Part shown: piece by piece, positions 1-9,701 of the stretch
Layout of the letters: the number at the start of each line of letters is the position of its first letter
Position numbering within the stretch: the stretch's first letter is position 1
From: an uncultured bacterium
GTDB lineage: Bacteria; Bacillota_I; Bacilli_A; Acholeplasmatales; Anaeroplasmataceae
Assembly: GCA_949293265.1 (NCBI GenBank)
Contig: CASFCK010000001.1
Span: forward strand, 122,254 to 186,253
DNA length: 64,000 nt
Reading direction: 5' to 3'
Position numbers and translations under genes: made by a program
The notes under the pieces: generated by a model
Told to the model about the DNA's origin: nothing
The model's input: only the letters and a program-made list of their open reading frames with translations
Database searches by the model: none

Positions 1-537
1 TTCTGGAGAATATGCAACATCTACAGTTTGAGATGAGCCATCATTAATGATTATATTGTCAACACCTGCAGGCAATGTATAACCATATAAATGTTCTGAT
101 TCATTAACTAAAGTCATTTCAACACCTGGCCAAGCTACTGCATAGCTTGATTCTAAATTTTCGCCCCAATAATAGATATTTACTGTTTCAAAATCAGCTG
201 GAACATATGCATATAATGCTGTAAAGTCTGTTGTTGCACCAAATGTAGGTGTTAACATAGGAATTTCTTCAGTTCCTTTATAACCACAAACTGTACAAGT
301 GTGTTCTTTTAAACCTTTTTCATCTAATGTGGCTTCTTTTGTTACTTTCCATTCTCCCCACACATGGGCATCCCATCTAGTTTCTTCTCCACATTCTGTA
401 CAAACTTGACGATGTTTTGTTGCTTCACTTTCATAAATATAACTATGTTGATGTTCTTCTTCAGAACATGATGCTAATGCTAATACTGTACATAATGTAG
501 TAAGTACTAACATTATTGTTTTAATAACATTTTTCAC
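1..537 (-). CDS. Lipoprotein with CxxC-type motifs and a CBM26-like starch-binding module (partial, 3' end outside window)
   Basis: The gene starts at a GTG (535-537) behind a strong AGGAGG ribosome binding site at about 543-549 and runs off the left edge without a stop, giving 179 visible codons. The N-terminus is a lipoprotein signal with lipobox LASC (Cys24). Next come a His-rich patch (HQH) and two CxxCG motifs (VCTECGEE and TCTVCGYK), a pattern common in Bacillota surface proteins. The visible C-terminal part (NIYYWGEN, then AWPGVEMT, then a Q-T-V-D segment) resembles starch-binding module CBM26. It lies 59 bp downstream of the pullulanase gene, so a surface starch-binding role is likely. 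Any catalytic part would lie outside the window. The CBM26 call rests on motif memory and is moderately sure. Confidence 0.72.
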   Translation of the reverse strand, partial: MKNVIKTIMLVLTTLCTVLALASCSEEEHQHSYIYESEATKHRQVCTECGEETRWDAHVWGEWKVTKEATLDEKGLKEHTCTVCGYKGTEEIPMLTPTFGATTDFTALYAYVPADFETVNIYYWGENLESSYAVAWPGVEMTLVNESEHLYGYTLPAGVDNIIINDGSSQTVDVAYSPE

Positions 538-596
538 TATTTACCTCCTATTAATGTTATTATTTATTTTTAGACTTACTCACAAGTCTTAAGCCC

Positions 597-3260
597 TTAT
601 AAATCTTTATAAAGAATTAGAGTTTGATAATTACTAATAGTAGTTTCATTTGTTAATTCAATATTTCCTGGTAAAGTATTTAAATAAATGCTATAACCTG
701 TTAAATCTAATACTTTATCAGTAGCACTAACACCATTAGAATGAATAATTAAATATTCTCTATTAGCACTATTATCTGTTAATTTATAATAAATCATTGA
801 ACCATCTTTATTAGTGTTAATTACTAATTCTTTTGCAGATAGACTATCTAAACCAAATAGATTACTATTTTGTTTAATAGCTATTAATTTTTGATAATTT
901 TCAAATACATCGCTATTTTTAATTTTTAACGCATAATTTAATTCATTAACTTTATAGCTTGCATTATATGAATTCTCATTGCCTTGTTTAGTTCTTAAGA
1001 ATTCTTCACCAGCTAGCATAAATGAAATACCTTGAGATGTAAATACTACTGAGTTTGCTAATACTGCCATTTTCTTTATTGTTGTTTCATCTTTTATGCC
1101 GGCTGCTTTAATTCTGTCATACAATGTATAATTATCATGACAAGTTACATAATTTACACATTTTTCAACTTCTAAAGTCTTATTAGTGCTTAATATTAAA
1201 CCAGTTAAACTGCTCTTAATATTCTTTACATCTGATGTAGAAACTTTAGAATTATTAGTTATCCAACCTTTTGAAGTTGCAGCATTTAGACCACCTTTTA
1301 TTAAGGCATCGCGTATCTTATCGTTAAAACAGCCATAGCCTTCATACTTGTTCATATTAGCTTGGCTTGCTTGCATACTAGATGATAAAGCTGATGTGCC
1401 ACCAGTCCATGGTTCACCATAAACTGTAATAGCTTCATTAACATTTTCATGTAAGTTTTTAGCTAACTCATTCATTGTTTGTAAATCATGAACAGCCATT
1501 AAGTCAAATCTAAAGCCACCAAGTTTATATTCGCTAGCCCAAAACTCTGTTGAATCAACCATAAATTTACGATACATTGAACGTTCACTAGCTGTTTCAT
1601 TACCACAACCACTACCATTAGAAGGTGAACCGTTACTATATCTAAAGTAATAGCCTGGCATTAAAACATCAAAGTTAGAACCACCTAATCCATTAACGTG
1701 GTTATAGACTACATCCATAATTATGTTAATTCCAGCTTCATTATAAGCCTTAACTAACTCTTTAAATTCTTTAATTCTTACATAACCATCTGATGGGTCA
1801 GATGAATAAGAACCTTCTAAGGTATTATAATTTAATGGATTATAACCCCAATTAAATACCATTGTGCTTTCTGTATTGGCTTGATCAAAGATTGGTAATA
1901 ATTGAACTGCATTAACACCTAATTCTTTAATATGGTCAAAGCCTGTACTTACTGTTATGCCATTTGAGCTTGTATAAGTTGTGCCTGTTTCGTAAAAGCC
2001 TTTAAATTTCTTAGCATTTTCACTACTACCACCCCAGGTAGAGCTACTAGTTAGGTCAGATATATGAGTTTCATAAACTGTTAAGCTAGTTGATGCATAA
2101 TTATGAACATTAATATTATCCCAGCCTTCAGGGTTTGTCTTACTAAAGTCAACAACCATACCTCTTAAACCATTTATGCCAGTTGATTTAGCATATGGGT
2201 CTACAACTTCACGATTAGAATATGTTGAATTAGTAACTACATATGTATAATACTTACCCTCATTATCGCCATTTAAAACGTATTCAAAAACCCCATTTTC
2301 AATCTTTTTCATCGCATATTCTTGATAGTTATTATTACCACCAAGGCTAGAAGGAGTACCTGTATCATATATTCTTAAACTAATTTTTGAAGAAATAGGA
2401 GACCAAACTCTAAATGTTGTTTTTTCACTAGTATAAATAGCCCCAAGTTCGCCACTATATGTATATAATTCTTCAAATTCTTTGCTAGAATAGATAACTT
2501 GTTTATCGCACATCTTAGTTAATGTTTTACCAGATTTAAAAGTAACATTTAAAATGTAGTCATCTAATAAGCTAGGCAATTCATTACCTAACTCATATAT
2601 TACTCTTTTACCTGTGTTTGACGATAACATATCAGATGGAGTATTACTGTCAAATAAAACTTCATTTCCTAATTTAATTTCATAACTTGCAAATTCTCTA
2701 TTAGTCTGAAACCAAATAGAAAAGCCAGTTTTTGTATTATAAGCTAATTCAAAATGTGAAATCATCTCAAGCAATTCTCCTTTGTCATTAATATAGATAT
2801 TTGAATCACCATTTTTTAAATAAATATTATAATAACCATATTGGTCTCTTTCTAAGACACTAAAATCAACATATCGGTCCTCATCACCATCTTTAGAAGG
2901 CGAATCTGCCCAAGGCTTATTTTCTTTTACTATAAAACCTAGACCACTGCTTTCAGCTGTTGGAAACTCAGCCCAAGAAAATCTTGCAACTAAGCCATAA
3001 CTATCTGTTTCTGTAAACTGATAATCAGCACCATCTTTTGTGTCTTCCCATAACCATAAATTCCAAGTATACTCACCATTTGTCTTTGTAGTTATATCAT
3101 AATGAATCGCAAAACCTAAGTTTTTATCAGTTATAGGCAAATTTGGGTCATTGTTTTCTTCTTCATTTGGCTTTGGGTCTTGGTCTATAGTCTTGTTATT
3201 ACAAGCTACAATTGTTAAAGAAAGGATGAACAATAATAATATATTTAATATTTTTTTCAT
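597..3260 (-). CDS. pulA: Lipoprotein type I pullulanase (GH13), CBM41-CBM48-catalytic
   Basis: This 887-residue enzyme should hydrolyse alpha-1,6 branch points of pullulan and starch at the cell surface. A lipoprotein signal ends in the lipobox IVAC (Cys20). Residues about 48-135 look like a pullulanase-type CBM41 (IHYD, WNLWLW, then GLGFIVKE and DRYVDF). Residues about 270-360 look like a CBM48. The GH13 core carries the pullulanase-type FNWGYNP motif near 469, DVVYNH near 516-521, the nucleophile Asp586 in GFRFDLM, acid/base Glu616 in VYGEPW and Asp709 in YVTCHDN. All catalytic residues are present and the length fits the family. It follows two small lipoprotein genes closely, as a distal gene of the maltodextrin cluster. 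The ATG has AAGGGG upstream. Confidence 0.93.
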   Translation of the reverse strand: MKKILNILLLFILSLTIVACNNKTIDQDPKPNEEENNDPNLPITDKNLGFAIHYDITTKTNGEYTWNLWLWEDTKDGADYQFTETDSYGLVARFSWAEFPTAESSGLGFIVKENKPWADSPSKDGDEDRYVDFSVLERDQYGYYNIYLKNGDSNIYINDKGELLEMISHFELAYNTKTGFSIWFQTNREFASYEIKLGNEVLFDSNTPSDMLSSNTGKRVIYELGNELPSLLDDYILNVTFKSGKTLTKMCDKQVIYSSKEFEELYTYSGELGAIYTSEKTTFRVWSPISSKISLRIYDTGTPSSLGGNNNYQEYAMKKIENGVFEYVLNGDNEGKYYTYVVTNSTYSNREVVDPYAKSTGINGLRGMVVDFSKTNPEGWDNINVHNYASTSLTVYETHISDLTSSSTWGGSSENAKKFKGFYETGTTYTSSNGITVSTGFDHIKELGVNAVQLLPIFDQANTESTMVFNWGYNPLNYNTLEGSYSSDPSDGYVRIKEFKELVKAYNEAGINIIMDVVYNHVNGLGGSNFDVLMPGYYFRYSNGSPSNGSGCGNETASERSMYRKFMVDSTEFWASEYKLGGFRFDLMAVHDLQTMNELAKNLHENVNEAITVYGEPWTGGTSALSSSMQASQANMNKYEGYGCFNDKIRDALIKGGLNAATSKGWITNNSKVSTSDVKNIKSSLTGLILSTNKTLEVEKCVNYVTCHDNYTLYDRIKAAGIKDETTIKKMAVLANSVVFTSQGISFMLAGEEFLRTKQGNENSYNASYKVNELNYALKIKNSDVFENYQKLIAIKQNSNLFGLDSLSAKELVINTNKDGSMIYYKLTDNSANREYLIIHSNGVSATDKVLDLTGYSIYLNTLPGNIELTNETTISNYQTLILYKDL

Positions 3261-3270
3261 TATTTTCCCC

Positions 3271-4029
3271 TTATAGATTTATTAATTTGTTAATTGGAAT
3301 ATTATATTCACATTCGATAGTTGTTAGAATTTCCATACTATAATCTCTTGTAAAAGCTCTAGATGTTAAACTTATAATCATGCCATAACGATCTACTGTA
3401 AAACTGTGCATATTAATTAGTTCTTTACCATCTTCTGTTTCACTTTTAGTATTTACGCTATAAGTGAGTTCTGTTTCATCATCATTTAATGAAAAGAATT
3501 GATAATAATTTGCTACATTAGCTATAACATAATCACCATAGTAAACCCCTCCACTATGGTAATTAGATGTTACATCTGAATAGAAAAAACTTTTAACTGA
3601 ATCAGTAATATCTTCTTCACTATAAGAAACATTATCTAATATTCCGTCTGTTTTTTGGTAGACTACTACGTTATTCGCTTCGTCAAAATAAGATAGGATT
3701 TCTTGTTGGTAAAAATTATAATCATCTTTGTCATTACCAAAATAACTACCACTAACTTCTTTTAAGGTATAGTAATACATGCTATCTTTATCAATATAGG
3801 TAGTAAGTACTACTTTGCCATCTTCAACTTTATTTTCATAATAAGTAGAGGTTATCACACTTTTACCAGTTTTAATATATTCATAACTTTTATCATAATC
3901 GATTTCCATGACAAAATCTTTAATATTACCTTCTGGTATTTCACTAGCACAAGAAGTTAGCGCAAAACTAACTATAACTAATAAGATAAATATTAAGATT
4001 TTATCTAAATTTATAGTTCGCTTCGCCAT
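3271..4029 (-). CDS. Small lipoprotein of unknown function in the maltodextrin cluster
   Basis: The product has 252 residues, with a signal segment at residues 10-26 and a lipobox ending LTSC (Cys27). The mature part is rich in Tyr, Asp and Ser, and I recognise no domain in it. Its start overlaps the end of the upstream lipoprotein gene by 29 bp, which suggests translational coupling. An AAGGAT ribosome binding site sits 7 bp before the ATG. The location between the MalK-like ATPase and the pullulanase suggests a role on the outer face, for example a dextrin-binding accessory or lipoprotein chaperone, but nothing in the sequence proves this. Confidence 0.8.
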   Translation of the reverse strand: MAKRTINLDKILIFILLVIVSFALTSCASEIPEGNIKDFVMEIDYDKSYEYIKTGKSVITSTYYENKVEDGKVVLTTYIDKDSMYYYTLKEVSGSYFGNDKDDYNFYQQEILSYFDEANNVVVYQKTDGILDNVSYSEEDITDSVKSFFYSDVTSNYHSGGVYYGDYVIANVANYYQFFSLNDDETELTYSVNTKSETEDGKELINMHSFTVDRYGMIISLTSRAFTRDYSMEILTTIECEYNIPINKLINL

Positions 4030-4648
4030 AACAACAATCCTTTTTATTATTATCTTTAGTATTTACCGTTTCAAAAAATTCTCTTACTAAATAACCCTTT
4101 GCATCATATTCGATTTCAATATTCCATTTAGCGTTACAAGTTATTTCACTAGGTCTATAAATTCTTAATTCTTTATTAACCCCAAATGCTTTAACAATAA
4201 ATCCGCCACCCTCAGTTTCATAATAGTAAACTTTATCGATACTAGCTGGTCTTATTATTCTAGATTCTAAGACATATCTAGTAGCAATTGATCTACCATT
4301 AGTTTCATCTACTGCCTCTGTATTCCAATTTGTTTGATTAAGATGTAGTGGAATTCTTAAAAAGTGAGATGAACAACTATTTGCAAAAACATCAGGAGAA
4401 TCAATAAATTCAACATTTGTTCTAGAAACAGTACTTGGCATACTATCTAGATTAAAATAGTTAAAATTACCAATTACTGAATAATTAGTGTATGTTGAAC
4501 TATATTCAAAATTACTAACTATTTCTAATAATCTATCTTCAGATATATAACCTTCTTCTGGTTTCTTATGGTCAGAACAACCTGTAACAAGACTTATTAA
4601 GAAAACTGAAATGATGACAAATAGTGCTTTTAAACTTTTCTTCATCAT
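4001..4648 (-). CDS. Small lipoprotein of unknown function in the maltodextrin cluster
   Basis: I place the start at the ATG at 4646-4648, because AAGGAAG lies just upstream and the protein then begins with a normal lipoprotein signal (MMKKSLKALF, lipobox VTGC, Cys24). An in-frame start further upstream would overlap the MalK-like gene and add a poor leader. About 215 residues; the mature part contains several aromatic and charged stretches and no family I recognise. The 3' end overlaps the next lipoprotein gene by 29 bp, so the two are probably made together and may be partners. They show no obvious sequence similarity to each other by eye. Confidence 0.8.
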   Translation of the reverse strand: MMKKSLKALFVIISVFLISLVTGCSDHKKPEEGYISEDRLLEIVSNFEYSSTYTNYSVIGNFNYFNLDSMPSTVSRTNVEFIDSPDVFANSCSSHFLRIPLHLNQTNWNTEAVDETNGRSIATRYVLESRIIRPASIDKVYYYETEGGGFIVKAFGVNKELRIYRPSEITCNAKWNIEIEYDAKGYLVREFFETVNTKDNNKKDCCYGEANYKFR

Positions 4649-4658
4649 AATCACTTCC

Positions 4659-7196
4659 TTAGTAGATCTTAATGTCCATAGACTTTTCAGTAATATGAAT
4701 CTTTGAAATATCAAATAATACTTTTATATCTTTACCTACAAGAGACATATCGCTAGATTCAATATATAAATCTTTAATACCTGCTCCATCATCAATTTCG
4801 CAATGTAAATATTGTTTTTTTCCATAATCTAGACCTTCTACAACTTTAACAACTAAACCTTCATCACCAATTTTGTAGGCATCATGAGGTATTTCTAATA
4901 AATATTCTTTAGTAAATACTTTAACCCCTAAAGACTGAACCATCTTATTAGAAATTTGGTCACTAGATAGTGTAACTAAGTCATTGGTTTTAAAGAAAAA
5001 TAAGATTTTAGCTAAATTAGTTTGATGAGTGTATTCTTTTTCTAATTCTTTTAATTCTTTATTATATGCTTTAGTTAAATTCTTAACTGGATACGCTTCA
5101 TTATCACATTCTTTAATAAATTCTTCATAATCTTTCTTTAAACCTTCAACAGTTCTTTTATAAATATTTTTTAAAGAATTAATTTCACTATCATATCTTA
5201 AAGATTCTAAATTTAATCTCTTTCCTAACTCGTTTTTCTTTTCAAGAGAAAAATTATTCTTAAATACTCTAATTTCAGCTGCTCTCTTGCGATAGCTATC
5301 TTTATCTTTGTTTATCTTTTTAAATAATTCAAAAGCACCAATTTCGTCATTGTAGATCTTAGTATACATTTCATTAACTTCTTGGCTTATTTTCTTAACT
5401 ATTTCTTTATGTTCTAAAGTTTTTTTCTTCGAATTATTTTTTAATTCTTCTTTTAATTTAGTTAAAGATGAATTTAATATTTGTTTTTTATCAGCTATTA
5501 AAGGTTTATTTTTTTCTATTACAGCTTCTGAATCTATATGACTAGCGCTAGCTATATTAGCTTCATAGTTAGATTTTAATTTATTAATTAAGCCTTCATA
5601 TTTTTCTTTTACTGCTTCAACTCTTCTATTTAAAAAATCTTCATATTTATTACCTACAAATGATTTAGCTGTTTCATAATTTAAGAAAATTGAATTAATT
5701 TTGTCATAACTTGAGATAGCTTTAGAAACCACTTGGTTGTCTTTAGAAAATTCAATTTGAGTAAAATCAATATCTAAGCTAGCAGCACTTGCACTATATT
5801 CATTATCAATTGTGAATAATAATTGTTTAGATGTTCCTAAACTTAATACTTTTTTACCTTCAATATCTTCAATATTTATAACTTTAACTATATTTTGTTT
5901 GCCGTTTGTTAATTTAATGGCTTCAATTGGAAATAAAAGATTATATTTACCATCTTCTAATTTAATTGCTTTAGGTAAATCATATTCGAGATTATCAATT
6001 AAAAGCTTACCCGATTTAATTTCACCATCGATTAAGTTATCTTGAGGAATACGAGAATTAATAGTTTCTTCAGTTATAGAATCAAACATATGAATGCGAT
6101 CAATATTAACTGCAGCTTTTGCAAATTCTCCTTTAACAAGGCCATAATTTGATGTTCCTTTAATGATTACTCTAGTTGAGGATTCACTAAATCCATCGCC
6201 TTCTTTGTTAATATCGGCATAAATTAGAGTTTCATTACCTAATTCTTCAAAGTGAGATATTCTAACATTTAATAAATACTTAGATTTTTCTACTACTTCA
6301 GGGTCTAAGCTTAAATGTTCACAACGAATACCAAATACTACTTCACACTTGCCATCTAAATATTTAGCTTTTACTTTAGCTAATTTAGAATAGGGAATAT
6401 CTAGAGTTTCTTCAGACCATCTAAATGTTACACGAACATTATCACCATCTTTTAATAAATAAGATCTAAAGAAATTCATTTGAGGTGTACCGATAAAACC
6501 AGCAACGAATAAATTATTAGGATAATCATATAAATTTTTCGGTGTATCGATTTGCATAATACGACCTAATTTCATAACAACTACTCTTGTACCAAGAGTC
6601 ATAGCTTCTACTTGGTCGTGTGTTACATAGATAAATGTAGTTTTAAGTTGGTCATGTAATTTAGCTATTTCTGAACGCATTTGACTTCTTAATTTAGCAT
6701 CAAGGTTTGATAATGGTTCATCTAATAACATAACTTTAGGTTTTCTTAAGATTGCTCTACCTAAAGCCACTCTTTGTCTTTGACCACCAGACATAGCTTT
6801 TGGTTTACGGTCTAAGTATTCTGTTAAGTCTAAGACTTTAGCTGCCCAAATTACTTTTTCATGAATTTCCGTATTTGGAACATGTCTTAGTTTAAGACCG
6901 AAAGCCATATTTTCATAAACTGTCATATGTGGATATAAGGCATAATTTTGAAATACCATCGCGATATCTCTATCTTTTGGTTCAACATCATTTACAATAT
7001 CATTACCAATATATAATTCGCCAGCACTAATATCTTCAAGACCTGCAATCATTCTAAGGGTTGTTGACTTACCACAACCTGAAGGTCCTACAAATACAAT
7101 GAATTCTTTATCTTTAATTTCCATTGTAAAGTCTGATACAGCTTTAGTGCCATTAGGATATACCTTATATACATGTTCTAATCTTAAATCAGCCAT
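4659..7196 (-). CDS. MalK/MsmX-like carbohydrate ABC transporter ATPase with a ~465-residue C-terminal extension
   Basis: Residues 1-240 are a standard sugar-importer ATPase: Walker A GPSGCGKST at 37-45, Q-loop VFQNYALYPH, signature MSGGQRQ at 135-141, Walker B with LLDEP at 157-161 and the switch His in VTHDQ. Residues about 245-375 form the usual regulatory TOBE/OB region (VFGIRCEHL near 287-295, DRIHMFD at 366-372). Family members normally end about here, at 360-380 residues. This one continues with a second OB-like part (about 388-480), a long Lys/Glu-rich helical and probably coiled-coil region (about 505-725), and a third TOBE-like end (about 750-845). It presumably powers the MalEFG importer encoded upstream. 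The function of the extension is unknown. The frame is uninterrupted, so this is not an assembly of broken genes. Confidence 0.9.
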   Translation of the reverse strand: MADLRLEHVYKVYPNGTKAVSDFTMEIKDKEFIVFVGPSGCGKSTTLRMIAGLEDISAGELYIGNDIVNDVEPKDRDIAMVFQNYALYPHMTVYENMAFGLKLRHVPNTEIHEKVIWAAKVLDLTEYLDRKPKAMSGGQRQRVALGRAILRKPKVMLLDEPLSNLDAKLRSQMRSEIAKLHDQLKTTFIYVTHDQVEAMTLGTRVVVMKLGRIMQIDTPKNLYDYPNNLFVAGFIGTPQMNFFRSYLLKDGDNVRVTFRWSEETLDIPYSKLAKVKAKYLDGKCEVVFGIRCEHLSLDPEVVEKSKYLLNVRISHFEELGNETLIYADINKEGDGFSESSTRVIIKGTSNYGLVKGEFAKAAVNIDRIHMFDSITEETINSRIPQDNLIDGEIKSGKLLIDNLEYDLPKAIKLEDGKYNLLFPIEAIKLTNGKQNIVKVINIEDIEGKKVLSLGTSKQLLFTIDNEYSASAASLDIDFTQIEFSKDNQVVSKAISSYDKINSIFLNYETAKSFVGNKYEDFLNRRVEAVKEKYEGLINKLKSNYEANIASASHIDSEAVIEKNKPLIADKKQILNSSLTKLKEELKNNSKKKTLEHKEIVKKISQEVNEMYTKIYNDEIGAFELFKKINKDKDSYRKRAAEIRVFKNNFSLEKKNELGKRLNLESLRYDSEINSLKNIYKRTVEGLKKDYEEFIKECDNEAYPVKNLTKAYNKELKELEKEYTHQTNLAKILFFFKTNDLVTLSSDQISNKMVQSLGVKVFTKEYLLEIPHDAYKIGDEGLVVKVVEGLDYGKKQYLHCEIDDGAGIKDLYIESSDMSLVGKDIKVLFDISKIHITEKSMDIKIY

Positions 7197-7210
7197 ATAT
7201 TATTTCTCCT

Positions 7211-8809
7211 TTATTTAACTATAGCTATACTATATGATGGTAATAAAATTGTGCCACTTTTTAACATGCCGATATATCTAGTGTCATTATCTACTACTAG
7301 TTGACCTACAACATCATTAAAGCCATATGACTTATAATCTACTTCAAGGTCATCACTAGGTGAGAAATTAAAGACAATACCTATTTCACTACCATTATAA
7401 GTTTTCTTGATAAATAATAATTTGTTATCTCTATCCATCGCTATTTTAGTTACTTTACCTCTAGCAATTTCAGGATTTTGATTTCTTATTAATAGACATT
7501 TTTTATAATAATTATAAATTGAAGTTTTAACTTTCATTTGAGTACTTACATAACCATGAGGATAACTTTCAACTGTCGCGCCACCTAAACTTGAACATTG
7601 ACCAACTTCATCACCCCACATAATTGGAATTCTTACATTTTGGTCTGGTAAGTCACCAGCATTAGAACCAGTCATGCCAACTTCATCACCATAATAAGTA
7701 AATGTTGAACCATTTAACATTTGAAGTAAGGCATATTGAAACTTATTTTTTCTAACATCAGTACCAGATGTTGTATATCTTGGTGTATCATGGTTATCAA
7801 TAAATGGAGCAGGAATATTATTGCCAGCCATTTCTTCATTAGAAACTAAAGCATCATAATAGCTATTTAACATTCTACCTTCTTGATTTACTGAATTAAT
7901 AATTCCACTTGATGGGTTTGACACGCTTACATTAAAGTTAAAGAATGAATCAATACCACTTTCATAATATTGGCTAATAACATCAGTTGATATGTCCCAC
8001 ATTTCACCAACAACATAAGCATTAGGATTTTTATCTTTAACACATTTGTTAATGTATGATAATAATTCAACATTTTTACTAGTGTTATTTAAATAATAAT
8101 ATTTGACCGCATCTAGTCTAAAGCCATCAAGTCCCATATCTAGATAATATTCGATTATGTTTTTAAATTCTTCTCTAACATATGGACTATCACAATTAAA
8201 TTCAGGCATACTAGAATCAAAATTAGATTCATAATAATAACCTTTACCATTTACTTCAGTATAACCACTTTTTTGAGTCGTTGAAAACACATAAAAATCT
8301 TTAAATTTTTCATCTTCTTCAGTTAAAGTTTGATTATTTAAAGTTTTTTCATAAGCTTCTTTAGCTTTAATAAACCATGAGTTATTACTTGCTGAATGGT
8401 TTAGTACTAAGTCTATAATTAATTTAATACCACGTTTGTGACATTCATTTATTAGATTTTTAAAATCATCCATTGTGCCATAAGATGGGTCTATTTCATA
8501 ATAATCTTTTACATTATATTTATGATAACTAGACGATGTATTTATTGGCATTAACCAGATACCATTAAACCCTAAGTCTTTTATATAGTCTAGTTTAGCT
8601 GTAACACCATTTAAATCACCAATTCCATCACCATTTGAATCATAAAATGATCTAACATATATTTCATAATAATTACGATAATTATCATCTATTATGTTAG
8701 TTGTAGTTAAATCTTCTTCTATTTTTTTGCCATATGGCGAATCACTACAACTTATTATTGTAAGAGCTAATATTACAGTTAAAATTAAAAGTAATATTTT
8801 TATAATCAT
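7211..8809 (-). CDS. Lipoprotein alpha-amylase/neopullulanase-type GH13 enzyme
   Basis: This surface enzyme cuts alpha-1,4 glucans to feed the adjacent MalEFGK importer. I choose the ATG at 8807-8809: AAAGG lies upstream within the malG stop region, and the protein then starts with a good signal peptide and lipobox IISC (Cys21). The GH13 motifs are all visible: DLVLNH, nucleophile Asp233 in GFRLDAV, acid/base Glu269 in VVGEMWD and Asp341 in FIDNHDTPRY (numbered from the chosen start). The metal-binding type DSNGDGIGDLNG segment near residue 57 is typical of oligo-1,6-glucosidase and alpha-amylase subfamilies. The exact specificity cannot be read from sequence. It is 533 residues, normal for the family, and is 4 bp from malG. 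Confidence 0.9.
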   Translation of the reverse strand: MIIKILLLILTVILALTIISCSDSPYGKKIEEDLTTTNIIDDNYRNYYEIYVRSFYDSNGDGIGDLNGVTAKLDYIKDLGFNGIWLMPINTSSSYHKYNVKDYYEIDPSYGTMDDFKNLINECHKRGIKLIIDLVLNHSASNNSWFIKAKEAYEKTLNNQTLTEEDEKFKDFYVFSTTQKSGYTEVNGKGYYYESNFDSSMPEFNCDSPYVREEFKNIIEYYLDMGLDGFRLDAVKYYYLNNTSKNVELLSYINKCVKDKNPNAYVVGEMWDISTDVISQYYESGIDSFFNFNVSVSNPSSGIINSVNQEGRMLNSYYDALVSNEEMAGNNIPAPFIDNHDTPRYTTSGTDVRKNKFQYALLQMLNGSTFTYYGDEVGMTGSNAGDLPDQNVRIPIMWGDEVGQCSSLGGATVESYPHGYVSTQMKVKTSIYNYYKKCLLIRNQNPEIARGKVTKIAMDRDNKLLFIKKTYNGSEIGIVFNFSPSDDLEVDYKSYGFNDVVGQLVVDNDTRYIGMLKSGTILLPSYSIAIVK

Positions 8810-8813
8810 ATTT

Positions 8814-9701
8814 CTAACCTTTAACTGCGCCACCTGTAACACCTTCTACATAATAACTTTGTAAACAGAAGAATAATATAACAATTGGAATAGATACAAC
8901 TACACCTGCTGCGCAGAATACTGGGAAGTATTGAGTACCAGCTTCTTTTGATAGCATTTGTTGTAAACCTACAGCCACATTCATAAGTTCTGTTCTACCA
9001 CCAGCCATAACTGAAGCAAGCATATAATCACCCCATGGAGCTGTAAATGCAAGCAAAATAGTATAAACAACTATTGGTTTAGATAAAGGCATAATAACGC
9101 GCCAGAATATGGTGTTTTTATTTGCTCCATCTAGCATGGCTGCTTCATCTAATGAACGACTAATAGTGTCAAAGAAACCTTTAGCTACATAATAGTTCAT
9201 TACACAACCGGATGTGTAAACTAAAATTAAACCAAACAAACTTGGCATACCATTAGCAAGCCCGATTGAACTTAACATATAATAAGTGATAATCATACCT
9301 AAGAAACCTGGGAACATTCCAATTATTAAGATAACTTTCATATATCCTTTTCTAGTTTTAAATCTTAATCTAGAAAATGAATAAGCACTAACTAATGTTA
9401 AGACTGTATTTAACACTGAGACAATTAATGCTATACAAAATGTATTCAAATACCATCTCCAGAAAGGATAAGTCTTATCAGTGAATAAGAAAATATAATT
9501 ATCAAAGGTAAATTCTTGAGGTATTAATAAGTTAGATTCATAAGTTACCGCAAATGATTGAATTAATAAATAAACGAAAGGACAAATCCAAATAATAGCT
9601 AAAAGAATTAAAAAGATATAAATAACTGTTTTAGATATTATTTCCTTTGTTCTTTTACCACCTGACATATTAGGGGCTTGAAATACACTAAACTTTTTCA
9701 T
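8814..9701 (-). CDS. malG: Maltodextrin ABC transporter permease MalG
   Basis: This 295-residue inner-membrane protein has six predicted transmembrane segments and the EAA loop that contacts the ATPase (SLDEAAMLDGANKNTIFWRVIMPLS, about residues 183-207, quoted here only by its key EAA and G residues: E-A-A-x3-G). It is the second permease of the MalEFGK importer. Its start overlaps the malF stop by one base, a coupled arrangement. The downstream amylase gene follows after 4 bp. The family assignment is clear; the sugar specificity is inferred from the flanking malE, amylase, malQ and phosphorylase genes. Confidence 0.92.
   Translation of the reverse strand: MKKFSVFQAPNMSGGKRTKEIISKTVIYIFLILLAIIWICPFVYLLIQSFAVTYESNLLIPQEFTFDNYIFLFTDKTYPFWRWYLNTFCIALIVSVLNTVLTLVSAYSFSRLRFKTRKGYMKVILIIGMFPGFLGMIITYYMLSSIGLANGMPSLFGLILVYTSGCVMNYYVAKGFFDTISRSLDEAAMLDGANKNTIFWRVIMPLSKPIVVYTILLAFTAPWGDYMLASVMAGGRTELMNVAVGLQQMLSKEAGTQYFPVFCAAGVVVSIPIVILFFCLQSYYVEGVTGGAVKG

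Noticed and set aside
3908..4090. Plus-strand open frames within the maltodextrin cluster
   Set aside because: They are opposite-strand shadows of the lipoprotein genes, with no ribosome binding site and no family similarity.
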